From Brettanomyces bruxellensis (lineage: Eukaryota; Ascomycota; Pichiomycetes; Pichiales; Pichiaceae): a stretch of 64,000 nucleotides of DNA. Location of the stretch: positions 2,175,001-2,239,000 of the forward strand of contig NC_054690.1 in assembly GCF_011074885.1 (NCBI RefSeq), read 5' to 3'. Numbering within the stretch: position 1 is the stretch's first letter; every line of letters starts with the position of its first letter. The position numbers were made by a program, and so were the translations under genes. Below are positions 41,639 to 50,518 of the stretch, piece by piece. The notes below the pieces were generated by a model that saw only the letters and a list, made by a program, of their open reading frames with translations, did not search any database and was not told the DNA's origin.

Positions 41639-43894
41639 TCATCTTCTTAAAGGCAATCGTCTTCCATCATCAAATTCCTCTACAAACAACCGAATAAGAT
41701 TGCTGGCTATGGTATTGCTCTGTAGCATCATCGCAAAATCTTTCTTTCTTGGATTTTCCTCAACGTTTCGTTTCGGATTCGGCAAGATCTCGGCTAGAGC
41801 CATTGCTGCCTCGTTTGCCAGCCTTACGCTTCTCTCACAAGCCTCAATCATGATTTTGTACATCGTGAGAATTCCAAACTCCATATAAATCGAACCAATT
41901 GAAAGAAAAGTGTCTGAAATACTTCTTGACAGAGCTGAACTAAACGTCAGATCAAAGCTCTTGAGATTGTACGCAACGACCAGCATTGCCACATCTGCTT
42001 TGATGCTTGTTCCTATCCCAAAATACGCCAACTTGTAATTCAGCAACTCGCGATCTTCGAATCCTACCAACCTGTATCCCGAGTTTAAGTGATACTTATA
42101 TAAATTCTGCTCTTTTTCCTCCTCTCCGCATCCTTTTGTCCGAACCAGCAGCCCACTATTCCGATTGATGCTGCTTAGCAGTCTGTATACTTTTCGACGG
42201 AGGCGTGAATTTTGACCGATGCAGCTTTTAAGAATGCGAACAAGCTCTGTTTGCTTCACAAGCTCCTCGTTTGTAAACGAGTCCACTAACGCTGACTTCT
42301 CACTGCTGAAAGGTGCCTCCAATAGAGAATCCTGCCTTCTAACAGGAGGAATGTAGTCGAATCCAAAAAATTCCCTAAAATCAGCCGGAATTGAAACCAA
42401 CTGTGGCATTTTGGCAACCAAGACCTCATTAAGAGCATATGAAAGGATGTATTGAACGTCATCAAGAAGTCCATTTAGCGATAAACTGCATCCGAGTTCA
42501 TCCAATTGCAGAAGACAATCTGTCATCGTGTACCTATCAACAATGTATCTATCCAATGCATTTATGCCCAGGTAGAGATAAACAAGTAGGTTCTGTTCCT
42601 GCATAAAATCAAGCTTTGTGTTCTGGTTCACGAGCTCAAATATCGGCAAAAAGACATTTTTCGGAATTCCCGCTTTCGGGGTGTTCAGTCCACCCAATAC
42701 AAGCGCAATTCCACTTAAGCGGCCTTTAATAATACTGGTAAGACCCGAACTGCCAAGATACAGAGGTGTGAAATTTGCAACAAGCTCGAGACAGATGCTT
42801 TTCAAGAAGTAGTCTGTCAAATTTCCAATTTCGGACTTGCCAAAGTCCACTTGGGACAATGTTTGAATCACATCCGGATGATGCACGACATAAATGAGGA
42901 AAACCTCTTTATACTCGTTATCTGTTATGCAAGACGTTGCTAGCCACGCTATTGTCGCCTTATCGTTCTCCTGTAGTAACTTTTTCTTCTTGTTCAAATT
43001 CAAAACAAACAACAAGGATGCCAGAATCGCAGATGATGTATCTGAAGAAATGGTAAATTCCAGAATCGAGTCCCCATTACTACCGCCATCAAAGAAAGAG
43101 GAAAGTTCGTGCATACCATTTAAAACACTCAACGGACCTCTGTGGTCAGACAAACTACTGGAATTTCCATCTGTGGGGAAATTTGCCACCGATCTGAGTC
43201 TCTCTATGTTCTCAGGTGTGCTGAAATCAGATATTAAGCCCCGGAGTAGACTTCTGTTGCCAAAACAGAGTGCAATCATCAATGTGAGAAGTCTGCGAAG
43301 CTTCCAGAAGCTTCGATCGTGATATTCCATCGATGACACGCAAATCTTCATCACAGTGAGAATGAGCGATGTCGGACTGTTGGCGAGAAGGCTGCCGAAC
43401 TTCTTAAATCCGAAATTCGGATGCTCGTATGGAAGCTGGAAATGGTATCTGAACAACTTGGAAAATGTAAAGCACAATGTTTTCTCTTTGACAAACAGTT
43501 CTTGTGACTCGGGAAGGCCTATTGTCTCCTGAAGTTCGTTTCCTGAGCTAATAATATTCCACACAGTAAGAAATTCGAGCTGATTCTCCTGGATTTCCGC
43601 ACTTTGTAGAGATGGTGGCGTTTTGAGGAGACTGATGGCATCTTCTTTGGTAAATTCAGCACCAAATGGCAACTTATCAAGAAACGAATCTATGGTTTCA
43701 TCTGAGTTCTTTGATACCGTATTCCAGATGTCTTCCACCGAGATATGACCGCTTTTTAAGTATGAAGAACTGGATGAATCTGAAGAAGAAGCAGCTCTTT
43801 CTGAATCGGTTAAATCTGGGGTTTGTGATGACACGTTTGAGTAGATAGATGCTGAAGAAGCATTATCTGAACAATTTTGTTCCCTCGAGTTCAT
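41639..43894 (-). CDS. unrecognised 751-residue helical protein
   Basis: A long intact frame, not a repeat artefact. The first ~50 residues are Ser/Asp-rich and probably disordered (SSDSSSSSYLKSG). The remainder looks like an all-helical, leucine-rich solenoid with no transmembrane span long enough to be convincing. Distinctive stretches are EDIWNTVSKNSDETIDSFLDKLPFG, YHFQLPYEHPNFGFKKFGSLL, RSFWKLRRLLTLMIALCFGNRSLLRG, LYLGINALDRYIVDRY and GYRLVGFEDRELLNYKLAYFGIGTS. No catalytic motif, zinc finger or nucleotide-binding motif is seen. An Armadillo/HEAT-type scaffold is a guess. It is divergent from PNC1, with a 0.85-kb shared spacer. I do not assign a function. Confidence 0.8.
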   Translation of the reverse strand: MNSREQNCSDNASSASIYSNVSSQTPDLTDSERAASSSDSSSSSYLKSGHISVEDIWNTVSKNSDETIDSFLDKLPFGAEFTKEDAISLLKTPPSLQSAEIQENQLEFLTVWNIISSGNELQETIGLPESQELFVKEKTLCFTFSKLFRYHFQLPYEHPNFGFKKFGSLLANSPTSLILTVMKICVSSMEYHDRSFWKLRRLLTLMIALCFGNRSLLRGLISDFSTPENIERLRSVANFPTDGNSSSLSDHRGPLSVLNGMHELSSFFDGGSNGDSILEFTISSDTSSAILASLLFVLNLNKKKKLLQENDKATIAWLATSCITDNEYKEVFLIYVVHHPDVIQTLSQVDFGKSEIGNLTDYFLKSICLELVANFTPLYLGSSGLTSIIKGRLSGIALVLGGLNTPKAGIPKNVFLPIFELVNQNTKLDFMQEQNLLVYLYLGINALDRYIVDRYTMTDCLLQLDELGCSLSLNGLLDDVQYILSYALNEVLVAKMPQLVSIPADFREFFGFDYIPPVRRQDSLLEAPFSSEKSALVDSFTNEELVKQTELVRILKSCIGQNSRLRRKVYRLLSSINRNSGLLVRTKGCGEEEKEQNLYKYHLNSGYRLVGFEDRELLNYKLAYFGIGTSIKADVAMLVVAYNLKSFDLTFSSALSRSISDTFLSIGSIYMEFGILTMYKIMIEACERSVRLANEAAMALAEILPNPKRNVEENPRKKDFAMMLQSNTIASNLIRLFVEEFDDGRRLPLRR

Positions 43895-44739
43895 TGTATC
43901 TCAATGAAAGAACCTGGCTGTAAGTGATATAAGGGTAAAACGCATGTAGCATAAGTACCAAGTGAAAAATATGGGGAAGTGGGACATTTTATATTTAGGG
44001 CTGATTCGCGCAATGAAAAAGGTGAGGATGGAGAAAAAAATATGTGCCCCAGTAAAATCAGGTAAATAAAGAAAGAAAATTAAACTTGGCCAAGTCCTTG
44101 ATTGGGATTTTAACATGAGAACAATACCAGGATCAGCGAAAGGGCACCGATGTAAAATTTGGAGAAAGAGGGAAAATCGGATAGCATAGTCTAAAAAAGT
44201 CTCATAGTCTCGGTCTCGAAGTCTCGTAGTCTCAAAAAGTGTCAATCTCAAAAATGCATATATCACGTGTTCAGGCCATTCTTATTCAAAGCATTCTATT
44301 TTTCGTTCTATTTCTATCGAATTTATATATATATATATATATATATATTTGTATGTATCTGTAATAAGTGATCTTGCATTTTCTTACATTCATCTAAAAT
44401 ATTATCGTCTTTATTGCTTCTCTCATTTATAATCTGATGTCGGCATCTGCACGATTTGCAATAAAGCGATGCATGTCGGATACTGCTAATTTCATGCATG
44501 CCCATTAGTGCACAATAAGCTAACCCCGCGAATCGCTATTTTCGCAATGCAGCCATCCACGCAATCACATGACTCTAATACACATTTATGGGGGTACATA
44601 AAGGGGGCTAAATCCTTTTTTCCCGTCTCAATTAGTTTTATACTCATCAGCATTTTCCACGGATTCAAGCTTTTTCACCTATAACTAGCATTGAACTTTA
44701 AGTTGCTACATATTAACACCACATTTCAACTATTTCAGT
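43895..44739. promoter_or_regulatory. divergent spacer, unknown gene / PNC1
   Basis: An 845-base spacer. It contains a CACGTG E-box near 44266, an (AT)n run at 44325-44348, AGGGGG at 44602-44607 (Msn2/4 stress-element core) and TTTATA near 44636. TCCACGGA at 44656-44663, an exact Pdr1/Pdr3 site word, lies close to the PNC1 start. Confidence 0.5.
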
Positions 44740-45450
44740 ATGTCCAAAAAATTCAATCCAGCATTAATGATAATCGACCTTCAGGAGGACTTCCTTCCCC
44801 CAAATGGCTCATTGGCTGTGGATCACGGTCGTGATATCATTCCAAAGATTCTGGAGCTTCTTGATTTGTCAAAATATGGATGGAAGGCAGTTATTGGAAC
44901 AAAGGATTGGCACCCGGAAGGACACATATCGTTTGCATCAACACATAATCAAAAGCCTTACACTACAAAGACATTCCGCAGTCCGGACAAGGAATCAAAA
45001 CAGGAGAGACTTGAGACTCTATGGCCAGATCACTGTATTCAGGATTCGTTTGGTGCTGCATTTCCTGAAGAGTTTGCCATAGTGTTCAACAAGATGGTCC
45101 AGGATCAGCCAGTTCCAACAGCATTGGTCAAAAAAGGCTATCTCAAAGACAGAGAGTATTATTCATGCTTTATGGATGTGTGGAAGATACATCATACAGA
45201 ATGTGAGAAGTTTCTCAAGGATCATGATATAACAGATGTGTATGTTGTTGGTTTGGCGTACGATTACTGTGTGTTGAATTCATCCATAGATGCCGCTGAT
45301 CTGGGCTTTAATACTTATGTTGTCAAGGATCTTTCCAAGGCTGTTGCTCCGGAGAGTAATATAGACACAGAAAAATCTTACCAGGAGCACAATATCCACT
45401 TGATAACTTCTGATTCTCCCGAATTGAAAAAGGTGGAGGCTCAATATTGA
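44740..45450 (+). CDS. PNC1: nicotinamidase
   Basis: Encodes 236 residues (S. cerevisiae Pnc1 is 216). It deamidates nicotinamide to nicotinic acid in NAD+ salvage and thereby relieves Sir2 inhibition under stress. The isochorismatase-fold catalytic triad is present: D13 (IIDLQEDF), K132 (KKGYLKDREYYS) and C177 (YDYCVLNSS). Zinc ligands D56, H58 (KDWHPEGHISFA) and H98 (LWPDHCIQ) are also in place. L188 in AADLGF is conserved as Leu in the family and is coded by CTG, so CTG is read as leucine. Stress-type AGGGG upstream is compatible with Msn2/4 control. The start is the first ATG. Confidence 0.95.
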   Translation: MSKKFNPALMIIDLQEDFLPPNGSLAVDHGRDIIPKILELLDLSKYGWKAVIGTKDWHPEGHISFASTHNQKPYTTKTFRSPDKESKQERLETLWPDHCIQDSFGAAFPEEFAIVFNKMVQDQPVPTALVKKGYLKDREYYSCFMDVWKIHHTECEKFLKDHDITDVYVVGLAYDYCVLNSSIDAADLGFNTYVVKDLSKAVAPESNIDTEKSYQEHNIHLITSDSPELKKVEAQY

Positions 45451-46099
45451 GTGCTGGGAGTACTTACTAGTAATTACTAGCTTCATGCAGTAATTACTTT
45501 CTTTTAATTCAGATGCTTGAATTTACTCTCAGCTTTGGGTTTATTTACATTCAGGGCTTGTTCTTCATTAAACATTTATTTGTTCAATTTGTTTACATTA
45601 TGTGCTTGATTGCACCACTTACCTGATTGTACAATTTGCTTAATTGCACTATTTACTTAATTGCACTATTTGCTTGATTGCACTATTGCTTTATTTGTTC
45701 AATCTCATATTTTTGTCCCTACCTTCGATGTTTGCCTATGATAATTGTCTATGATTTTCCTTTTTGTTGATGTCCTTTTACTTAATTGCTTTTATTTCAT
45801 GCTTCTTTTTATACATTTATAAGTCAATTTGCCTAATGTGTTAAGTCTTTATTTCGTATTTTCCAAGTTATCTACACCATTTATTTGATTACCACATCTT
45901 CCTGAGTGAATAGCGGGGTGTGTTATTTTTTGAATCGACGCGTCAATAGTCTACGCTCCGGCATTGAAATCATTTTTTCGCGGTTCACTGATAACCTGAT
46001 ATCCTCAAATTTCTCCCTTTGGTCAGAACTTGAACCATTTCATAAAGGTCAGCGGTTTCCTTACAATTCAATTAAAAAGAAGAGCAAACACAAATCAAA
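45451..46099. other. spacer PNC1 / AIM11 with a 17-bp array
   Basis: At about 45606-45692 units like TTGCACTATTTACTTAA recur five or six times. The rest is pyrimidine-rich and AT-rich without a gene. Confidence 0.55.
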
Positions 46100-46576
46100 A
46101 TGTCAACACAAACAGGATTTGATCTCAACAAGTATTTGGGACGGGGACCGTCTACAAAGAAAACAGAAGAAGTTGTGAAATATAATGAGCGTCGATTCAA
46201 CCAAGCGGCACTTTTTTATGGATGTGTAATATTGACATATCTATCCTCGAAAATAGCATATAGAGGAGTTGTCAAACGCAGATATAATCCCACATTTTTT
46301 CAACACAATAATCTTCCGCCAAGAACTTCCTTTTATAAAGATGCTTTATGTGCTTTAGGAGATGCAACAATGCTTGCAGTAACATCCATGGCTACCTTTA
46401 CTACCGGAACATTCTGGTACTTTGACATCTCCAACTTGCACGAATTTGGATACAAGATGAGGAATTGGCTTGGGGGAAAAGAGTCCGAGGAAAGACTACG
46501 GAGCATGCCTGAAGACAAGGAGACGGAGGAGATGGGAAAGAAATTGACTGAATTTATTAACAACGACAAAAAGTAA
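46100..46576 (+). CDS. AIM11: Aim11, two-span mitochondrial protein
   Basis: Encodes 158 residues (S. cerevisiae Aim11 is 137). Two hydrophobic spans lie at about 36-54 (QAALFYGCVILTYLSSKIAY) and 90-112 (ALGDATMLAVTSMATFTTGTFWYFDI). The block RRYNPTFFQHNNLPPRTSFYKDALCALG, followed by an FD/LDIS..EF segment and an acidic C-terminal tail, matches Aim11 closely. Its molecular role is unknown; loss affects mitochondrial inheritance in S. cerevisiae. In that species the gene is spliced; here the frame is continuous from MSTQTGFDLNKYLG. Confidence 0.85.
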   Translation: MSTQTGFDLNKYLGRGPSTKKTEEVVKYNERRFNQAALFYGCVILTYLSSKIAYRGVVKRRYNPTFFQHNNLPPRTSFYKDALCALGDATMLAVTSMATFTTGTFWYFDISNLHEFGYKMRNWLGGKESEERLRSMPEDKETEEMGKKLTEFINNDKK

Positions 46577-47349
46577 GAAAGAGAGGAATTACTGAAGAGG
46601 AAAGGGGAAAGTTAGGGATGATAAAGGGATGCTGAATTACAATGAGGTCGAAGATACCGAGAAGTTACTGAAAACAACTTGCAAGAACTAAAAAGATGAT
46701 GAAAAGATATGTGAAGAAATAAAAAGTGGAAGAGCAAAAGAAGTGAAAGAAATAAACTGAGAGATCTTAATGATTCTGAAAAGAACCCCTGCATTCCAAG
46801 GATTATGACCACTGATCTTGCAAAATTTCAAATAGAGGTTTGCTATTGGTCATATTTTAGTTCTACCTCTCATGCTTTTCACAGACTTAGATTTCCAACT
46901 GCTGGAAAATCACTCTTGCCATGAATACGGAAATATTGCTGGATTTATGACTTTGCTTGTATATATATGCATCTATCTATATTTAATTTATGGGAATAGC
47001 CGGTTATATACTGATGAAGTAATGTAGTGCAACAAGCAAAAGGGGAAAAATAATGCTAGGAACGTGCGTAATTACCAGGAAATGCCAGATAAAGCCATTA
47101 CGCGGTACAAACATAATGTGAAAAATCTTGACGTTTTAAACAAATAAAAAAAAATCAGATGCCTGCATATTTTCATAGTACGGCGCTAAAACAGATTTCA
47201 TTAATACCAAGCAGCAGGTTCAAAAATTTTTGCACATCGTCTTTGCATTGGATTTTTCACGTATTTGGAGAGTAAAAGTTACGGCAATCGGATTCAAAAA
47301 ACATCCTCTTGCTTCTGGAAATTGCTTTGACGCATCTTTCACTCCCAAA
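46577..47349. other. spacer AIM11 / PPN2
   Basis: A 773-base AT-rich spacer, purine-rich from 46577 to 46770. No gene or repeat array is recognised. Confidence 0.4.
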
Positions 47350-48702
47350 ATGACAGTTGAAAATACCGAGGCTACACCTCTTCTTGAAAATGAAGATGAG
47401 AACTGTCAATACGAAGAATTGAGTCATACAAAGTCCCCATTGTATAGGTATAGCATGTATGCTATTAGCGCAATAATTGGAATACCAATCTTATACTTTT
47501 TTCTAGTTTTTCTACCAAATGAGGCGCCAGATAGTGAAAATATCTACGATTTGGCAGTTGCATCCAAACCAAAGGTGTATTTGCATCCGGTTATCCGGCC
47601 ATCCAAAGTTAAGGCTGAGTCAGAATTTGCATCTGAGTATGGGGAGGAATTAAACGGGGATGTGGAGTTTTTGAAAGATCCAGATAGCCCCTTAAAAAAG
47701 ATCCCAAACATTCCAAAATGGGAGTATCTCAGTTCGCAATCGGAGCTATTCAAAAGCCACTTGGAGCAATTGAAGGAAAAGGAATTTGATGGATCAGAGA
47801 GACCAGTGAAAAGACTCATTTTGGTAGGTGACATTCACGGATCGTTTAAGCCGTTGATGAGACTACTCAAAAGAGTTAAATACAATGCTAAGTATGACGA
47901 GGTGTTGATGCTAGGTGATTTTCTTGCAAAAGGAAAGCACTCAACCGAGGTTCTGGACTGGGCGGTTAAAAATCAGATTGGCTGTGTTCTTGGAAACCAC
48001 GAGATTGAAATTTTAAAGCGGTATGCACAGTTTCATGGACTTCCAAAGCTCACATTCGTTGGCAGGCACGGACGTGAAATGAATGAAACTATGAAAAGTG
48101 AAATAGACATTAAAGAGACTTATGATTTGGACGATCTTATGCGAATAGCTAAACACCTAACACCGAAACAAATTGAGTATTTGAGGGAGTGCCCACTAAT
48201 CAGGGAGTTAGGACCCGTTCCTCATCTCACAAACAGGAAGCAGACTCGTTATTTCGATTATCCTGCTGAAGGGTTTGCTGTTCACGCTGGCTTGATGTGG
48301 AATGTGAAAAATGCACATGAGCAAAACCCAGTCTATGTTACCACAATGAGGAATTTACTACCACCAAACTGGACCGAGGCCACGGAAAACAAACACGATC
48401 AGGTTGATGGTGTGAAGTCCGAACCTTGGACAAAGCACTGGAATATATTTCAAGATCTTCAAGTACGGAAACAGCTGGAAAATAAGACTGAGAGTACATT
48501 TATGCTGGGAAAAAAGGTTTATTATGGCCATGATGCCGGACGTGGTCTTCGGTTTAAGCCATATTCGACAGGACTAGACAGTGGCTGTGTATATGGTGTG
48601 GCTTTAAGCTCTGAAATTCTCTGGGCTGAAGTTGAACAGAGTGCAAAGAGTGAGGATTCTAAAGTTGTGTACAAGCACCAATTTGTGCAGGTGAGCTGCT
48701 AA
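47350..48702 (+). CDS. PPN2: Ppn2-type vacuolar endopolyphosphatase (calcineurin-like phosphoesterase)
   Basis: Encodes 450 residues. It is a type II membrane protein: a short cytosolic N-terminus carrying an acidic-dileucine sorting-like motif (EATPLLENED), one span at about 38-58 (MYAISAIIGIPILYFFLVFLP), then a lumenal metallophosphoesterase domain. Metal-binding motifs are G160-DIHG, GDFLAKG and G215-NHE; the C-terminal histidines include GHDAGRG and the H in AVHAGLMW. This matches yeast YNL217W/Ppn2, a Zn-dependent endopolyphosphatase of the vacuole. ATG at 47350 is chosen over one 40 codons upstream because it gives the acidic-dileucine N-terminus. Confidence 0.88.
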   Translation: MTVENTEATPLLENEDENCQYEELSHTKSPLYRYSMYAISAIIGIPILYFFLVFLPNEAPDSENIYDLAVASKPKVYLHPVIRPSKVKAESEFASEYGEELNGDVEFLKDPDSPLKKIPNIPKWEYLSSQSELFKSHLEQLKEKEFDGSERPVKRLILVGDIHGSFKPLMRLLKRVKYNAKYDEVLMLGDFLAKGKHSTEVLDWAVKNQIGCVLGNHEIEILKRYAQFHGLPKLTFVGRHGREMNETMKSEIDIKETYDLDDLMRIAKHLTPKQIEYLRECPLIRELGPVPHLTNRKQTRYFDYPAEGFAVHAGLMWNVKNAHEQNPVYVTTMRNLLPPNWTEATENKHDQVDGVKSEPWTKHWNIFQDLQVRKQLENKTESTFMLGKKVYYGHDAGRGLRFKPYSTGLDSGCVYGVALSSEILWAEVEQSAKSEDSKVVYKHQFVQVSC

Positions 48703-49096
48703 AATTCAATGCGGTGATTTGACTGCTTCGTTGGGATTGCATGCAATTCGCTAATTTATGCTTATATAATACAGTTTTGCAGATTAATTTAATAATATTA
48801 GAAACAGATTGGGTAAAACGGGTGTGGAGTTAAAGTGAAATTTTTCTCAGAAAAAATATGTGTACCCCGCAAACTCGAAACCGTTTTTTATTTTTGGAAA
48901 ATTCGAAAATCCGTCACTGAGCCTTCTTATCCATTACTTTAATGTAAACTTTAATTAAATTAAATACAAGCACGCATACACAGGAGGGTATATTTAAAAT
49001 ACAAGCTTAAGTTAAATCACACAGGTTATACTGCTGATTTTATCACCAATACAGAATTGCGTACACCAATACAGAATTGCATACACCGTTATCGAA
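48703..49096. promoter_or_regulatory. PPN2 3' flank and MCT1 upstream region
   Basis: A 394-base spacer. Just before MCT1, CACCAATACAGAATTGC is directly repeated (49044-49060 and 49064-49080), followed by TACACC. This is probably within the 5' UTR or core promoter. Confidence 0.55.
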
Positions 49097-50143
49097 ATGC
49101 TCAAATCATCAGTTCGAAAAACTGTACTTTTATGTCCAGGTCAGGGATGCTTTGATACGAAGGGTTTACAAATACTATCGAGGTTCAAAAATTTCGACAG
49201 CGTAAATAAGATTCTTCGAACTGCAAATGATGCTCTTCCCAGTTTAGAGCTCTCAAAATATATCAGACATCCAGAACTTGTGGAAAATGATAACGAAGTC
49301 CAACAAATGCTACAAAGGACAATTGTTCAGCAACCATTGTTGATCCTCACATCTGTTGTCAGCAACGAAATTGCAAAGTTAGTGGGGAAGGTGAATTATG
49401 TGCAGAAGGCAGATTTGATGGTTGGTCATTCTCTTGGTGAAATATCAGGTCTAGTTCTGCAAAATGCAATTCCACTTAATGAAGGTCTCGTACTTGGTTA
49501 TAAGAGGGGAAAACTTATGGAAGATATTGCTAGAGGGAGCAATTGTAAAAACGGTCTTCAGGGATACGGAATGTACGCATTAGTGTTTCAGCCAAAGCAA
49601 TACGGGGAGGTGGTAAATTGCTTAAAAAGTAATTCAGCAAATATTGCAAATTACAACGCATACAGCCAGGTTGTAATCAGTGGCAAAAAAGTGGATTTGA
49701 AAGAGCAAATAAAGCAAGTGAAAGTGGAGGTTGGTAGGATCCGTGCAATTGATTTAAATGTCAGTATTCCATTTCATCATCCAATGCTTGGTCAAATCGA
49801 GAAAGATCTCAGGAATGCATTTGGAATGGCAAAGGTGAGACCAGGAGAGTTAGAAATTCCGATGATTTCAGATCTTGATGCTAAACTAGCAACAACAAGC
49901 GAGGAACAAGTCGATAAGGTGATTAAAGTGACATCAAGGCCTGTGAAGTTCTCAAAATGCCTCGAAACATTTTGCTATAAAAGCGATAAAGAGAAACCGG
50001 ATGTGTCGTATGATTTTGTGAGTTACGGAACTTCCACATACGGATTGGTTAAAAGATTCTTTAAGGATCTTGAAAAAAGAGGAAGGAAGTCTGAAATTCC
50101 AGAGTATACAAACATAATGATCAGCGACTCGTTTGGGAAATAG
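49097..50143 (+). CDS. MCT1: mitochondrial malonyl-CoA:ACP transferase
   Basis: Encodes 348 residues (S. cerevisiae Mct1 is 360). It loads malonyl groups onto mitochondrial acyl carrier protein for type II fatty-acid synthesis, which feeds lipoic acid production. The acyltransferase signature is present: LLCPGQGCFDTKG near the start, nucleophile Ser112 in GHSLGE, the arginine-containing YKRGKLME helix, and the catalytic-histidine region FHHPML at about residue 230. The basic N-terminus (MLKSSVRKTVLL) is a short but plausible mitochondrial signal. LAT1, also in this window, is a lipoate-dependent enzyme. Confidence 0.93.
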   Translation: MLKSSVRKTVLLCPGQGCFDTKGLQILSRFKNFDSVNKILRTANDALPSLELSKYIRHPELVENDNEVQQMLQRTIVQQPLLILTSVVSNEIAKLVGKVNYVQKADLMVGHSLGEISGLVLQNAIPLNEGLVLGYKRGKLMEDIARGSNCKNGLQGYGMYALVFQPKQYGEVVNCLKSNSANIANYNAYSQVVISGKKVDLKEQIKQVKVEVGRIRAIDLNVSIPFHHPMLGQIEKDLRNAFGMAKVRPGELEIPMISDLDAKLATTSEEQVDKVIKVTSRPVKFSKCLETFCYKSDKEKPDVSYDFVSYGTSTYGLVKRFFKDLEKRGRKSEIPEYTNIMISDSFGK

Positions 50144-50518
50144 TACTATTCCCCAAATTGAAATGTATAGGAGACTTATCAGAGAGAAAAGTATTTGTGC
50201 TGTGTCTGGTTATTCATCTGTCTGCTTATTGGTTTGATTGCTGGGCAGTTCAAGATTTGCGTGGCTGGCGTATTTATATTTGCTATATTGAATACTTTCA
50301 TGATATGAACGAAACGATGTATGTTCTATAAACGAGACAAAACGTACCTTTATACACGAAAAGAAAATGTATTTCTATGGACGACAGGCATACAATTTAC
50401 CTAGATGAACAAATCTCGTCGTCTAGCGAATGCAATTTTCATTATTAAGAACTGAATATTGATGATACAACGTTTCATCATAGCTATACATTCATATTAT
50501 ACAATACTTTATCACCCC
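50144..50518. other. convergent spacer MCT1 / RDS2
   Basis: A 375-base AT-rich gap between the 3' ends of MCT1 and RDS2. No feature is recognised. Confidence 0.4.
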
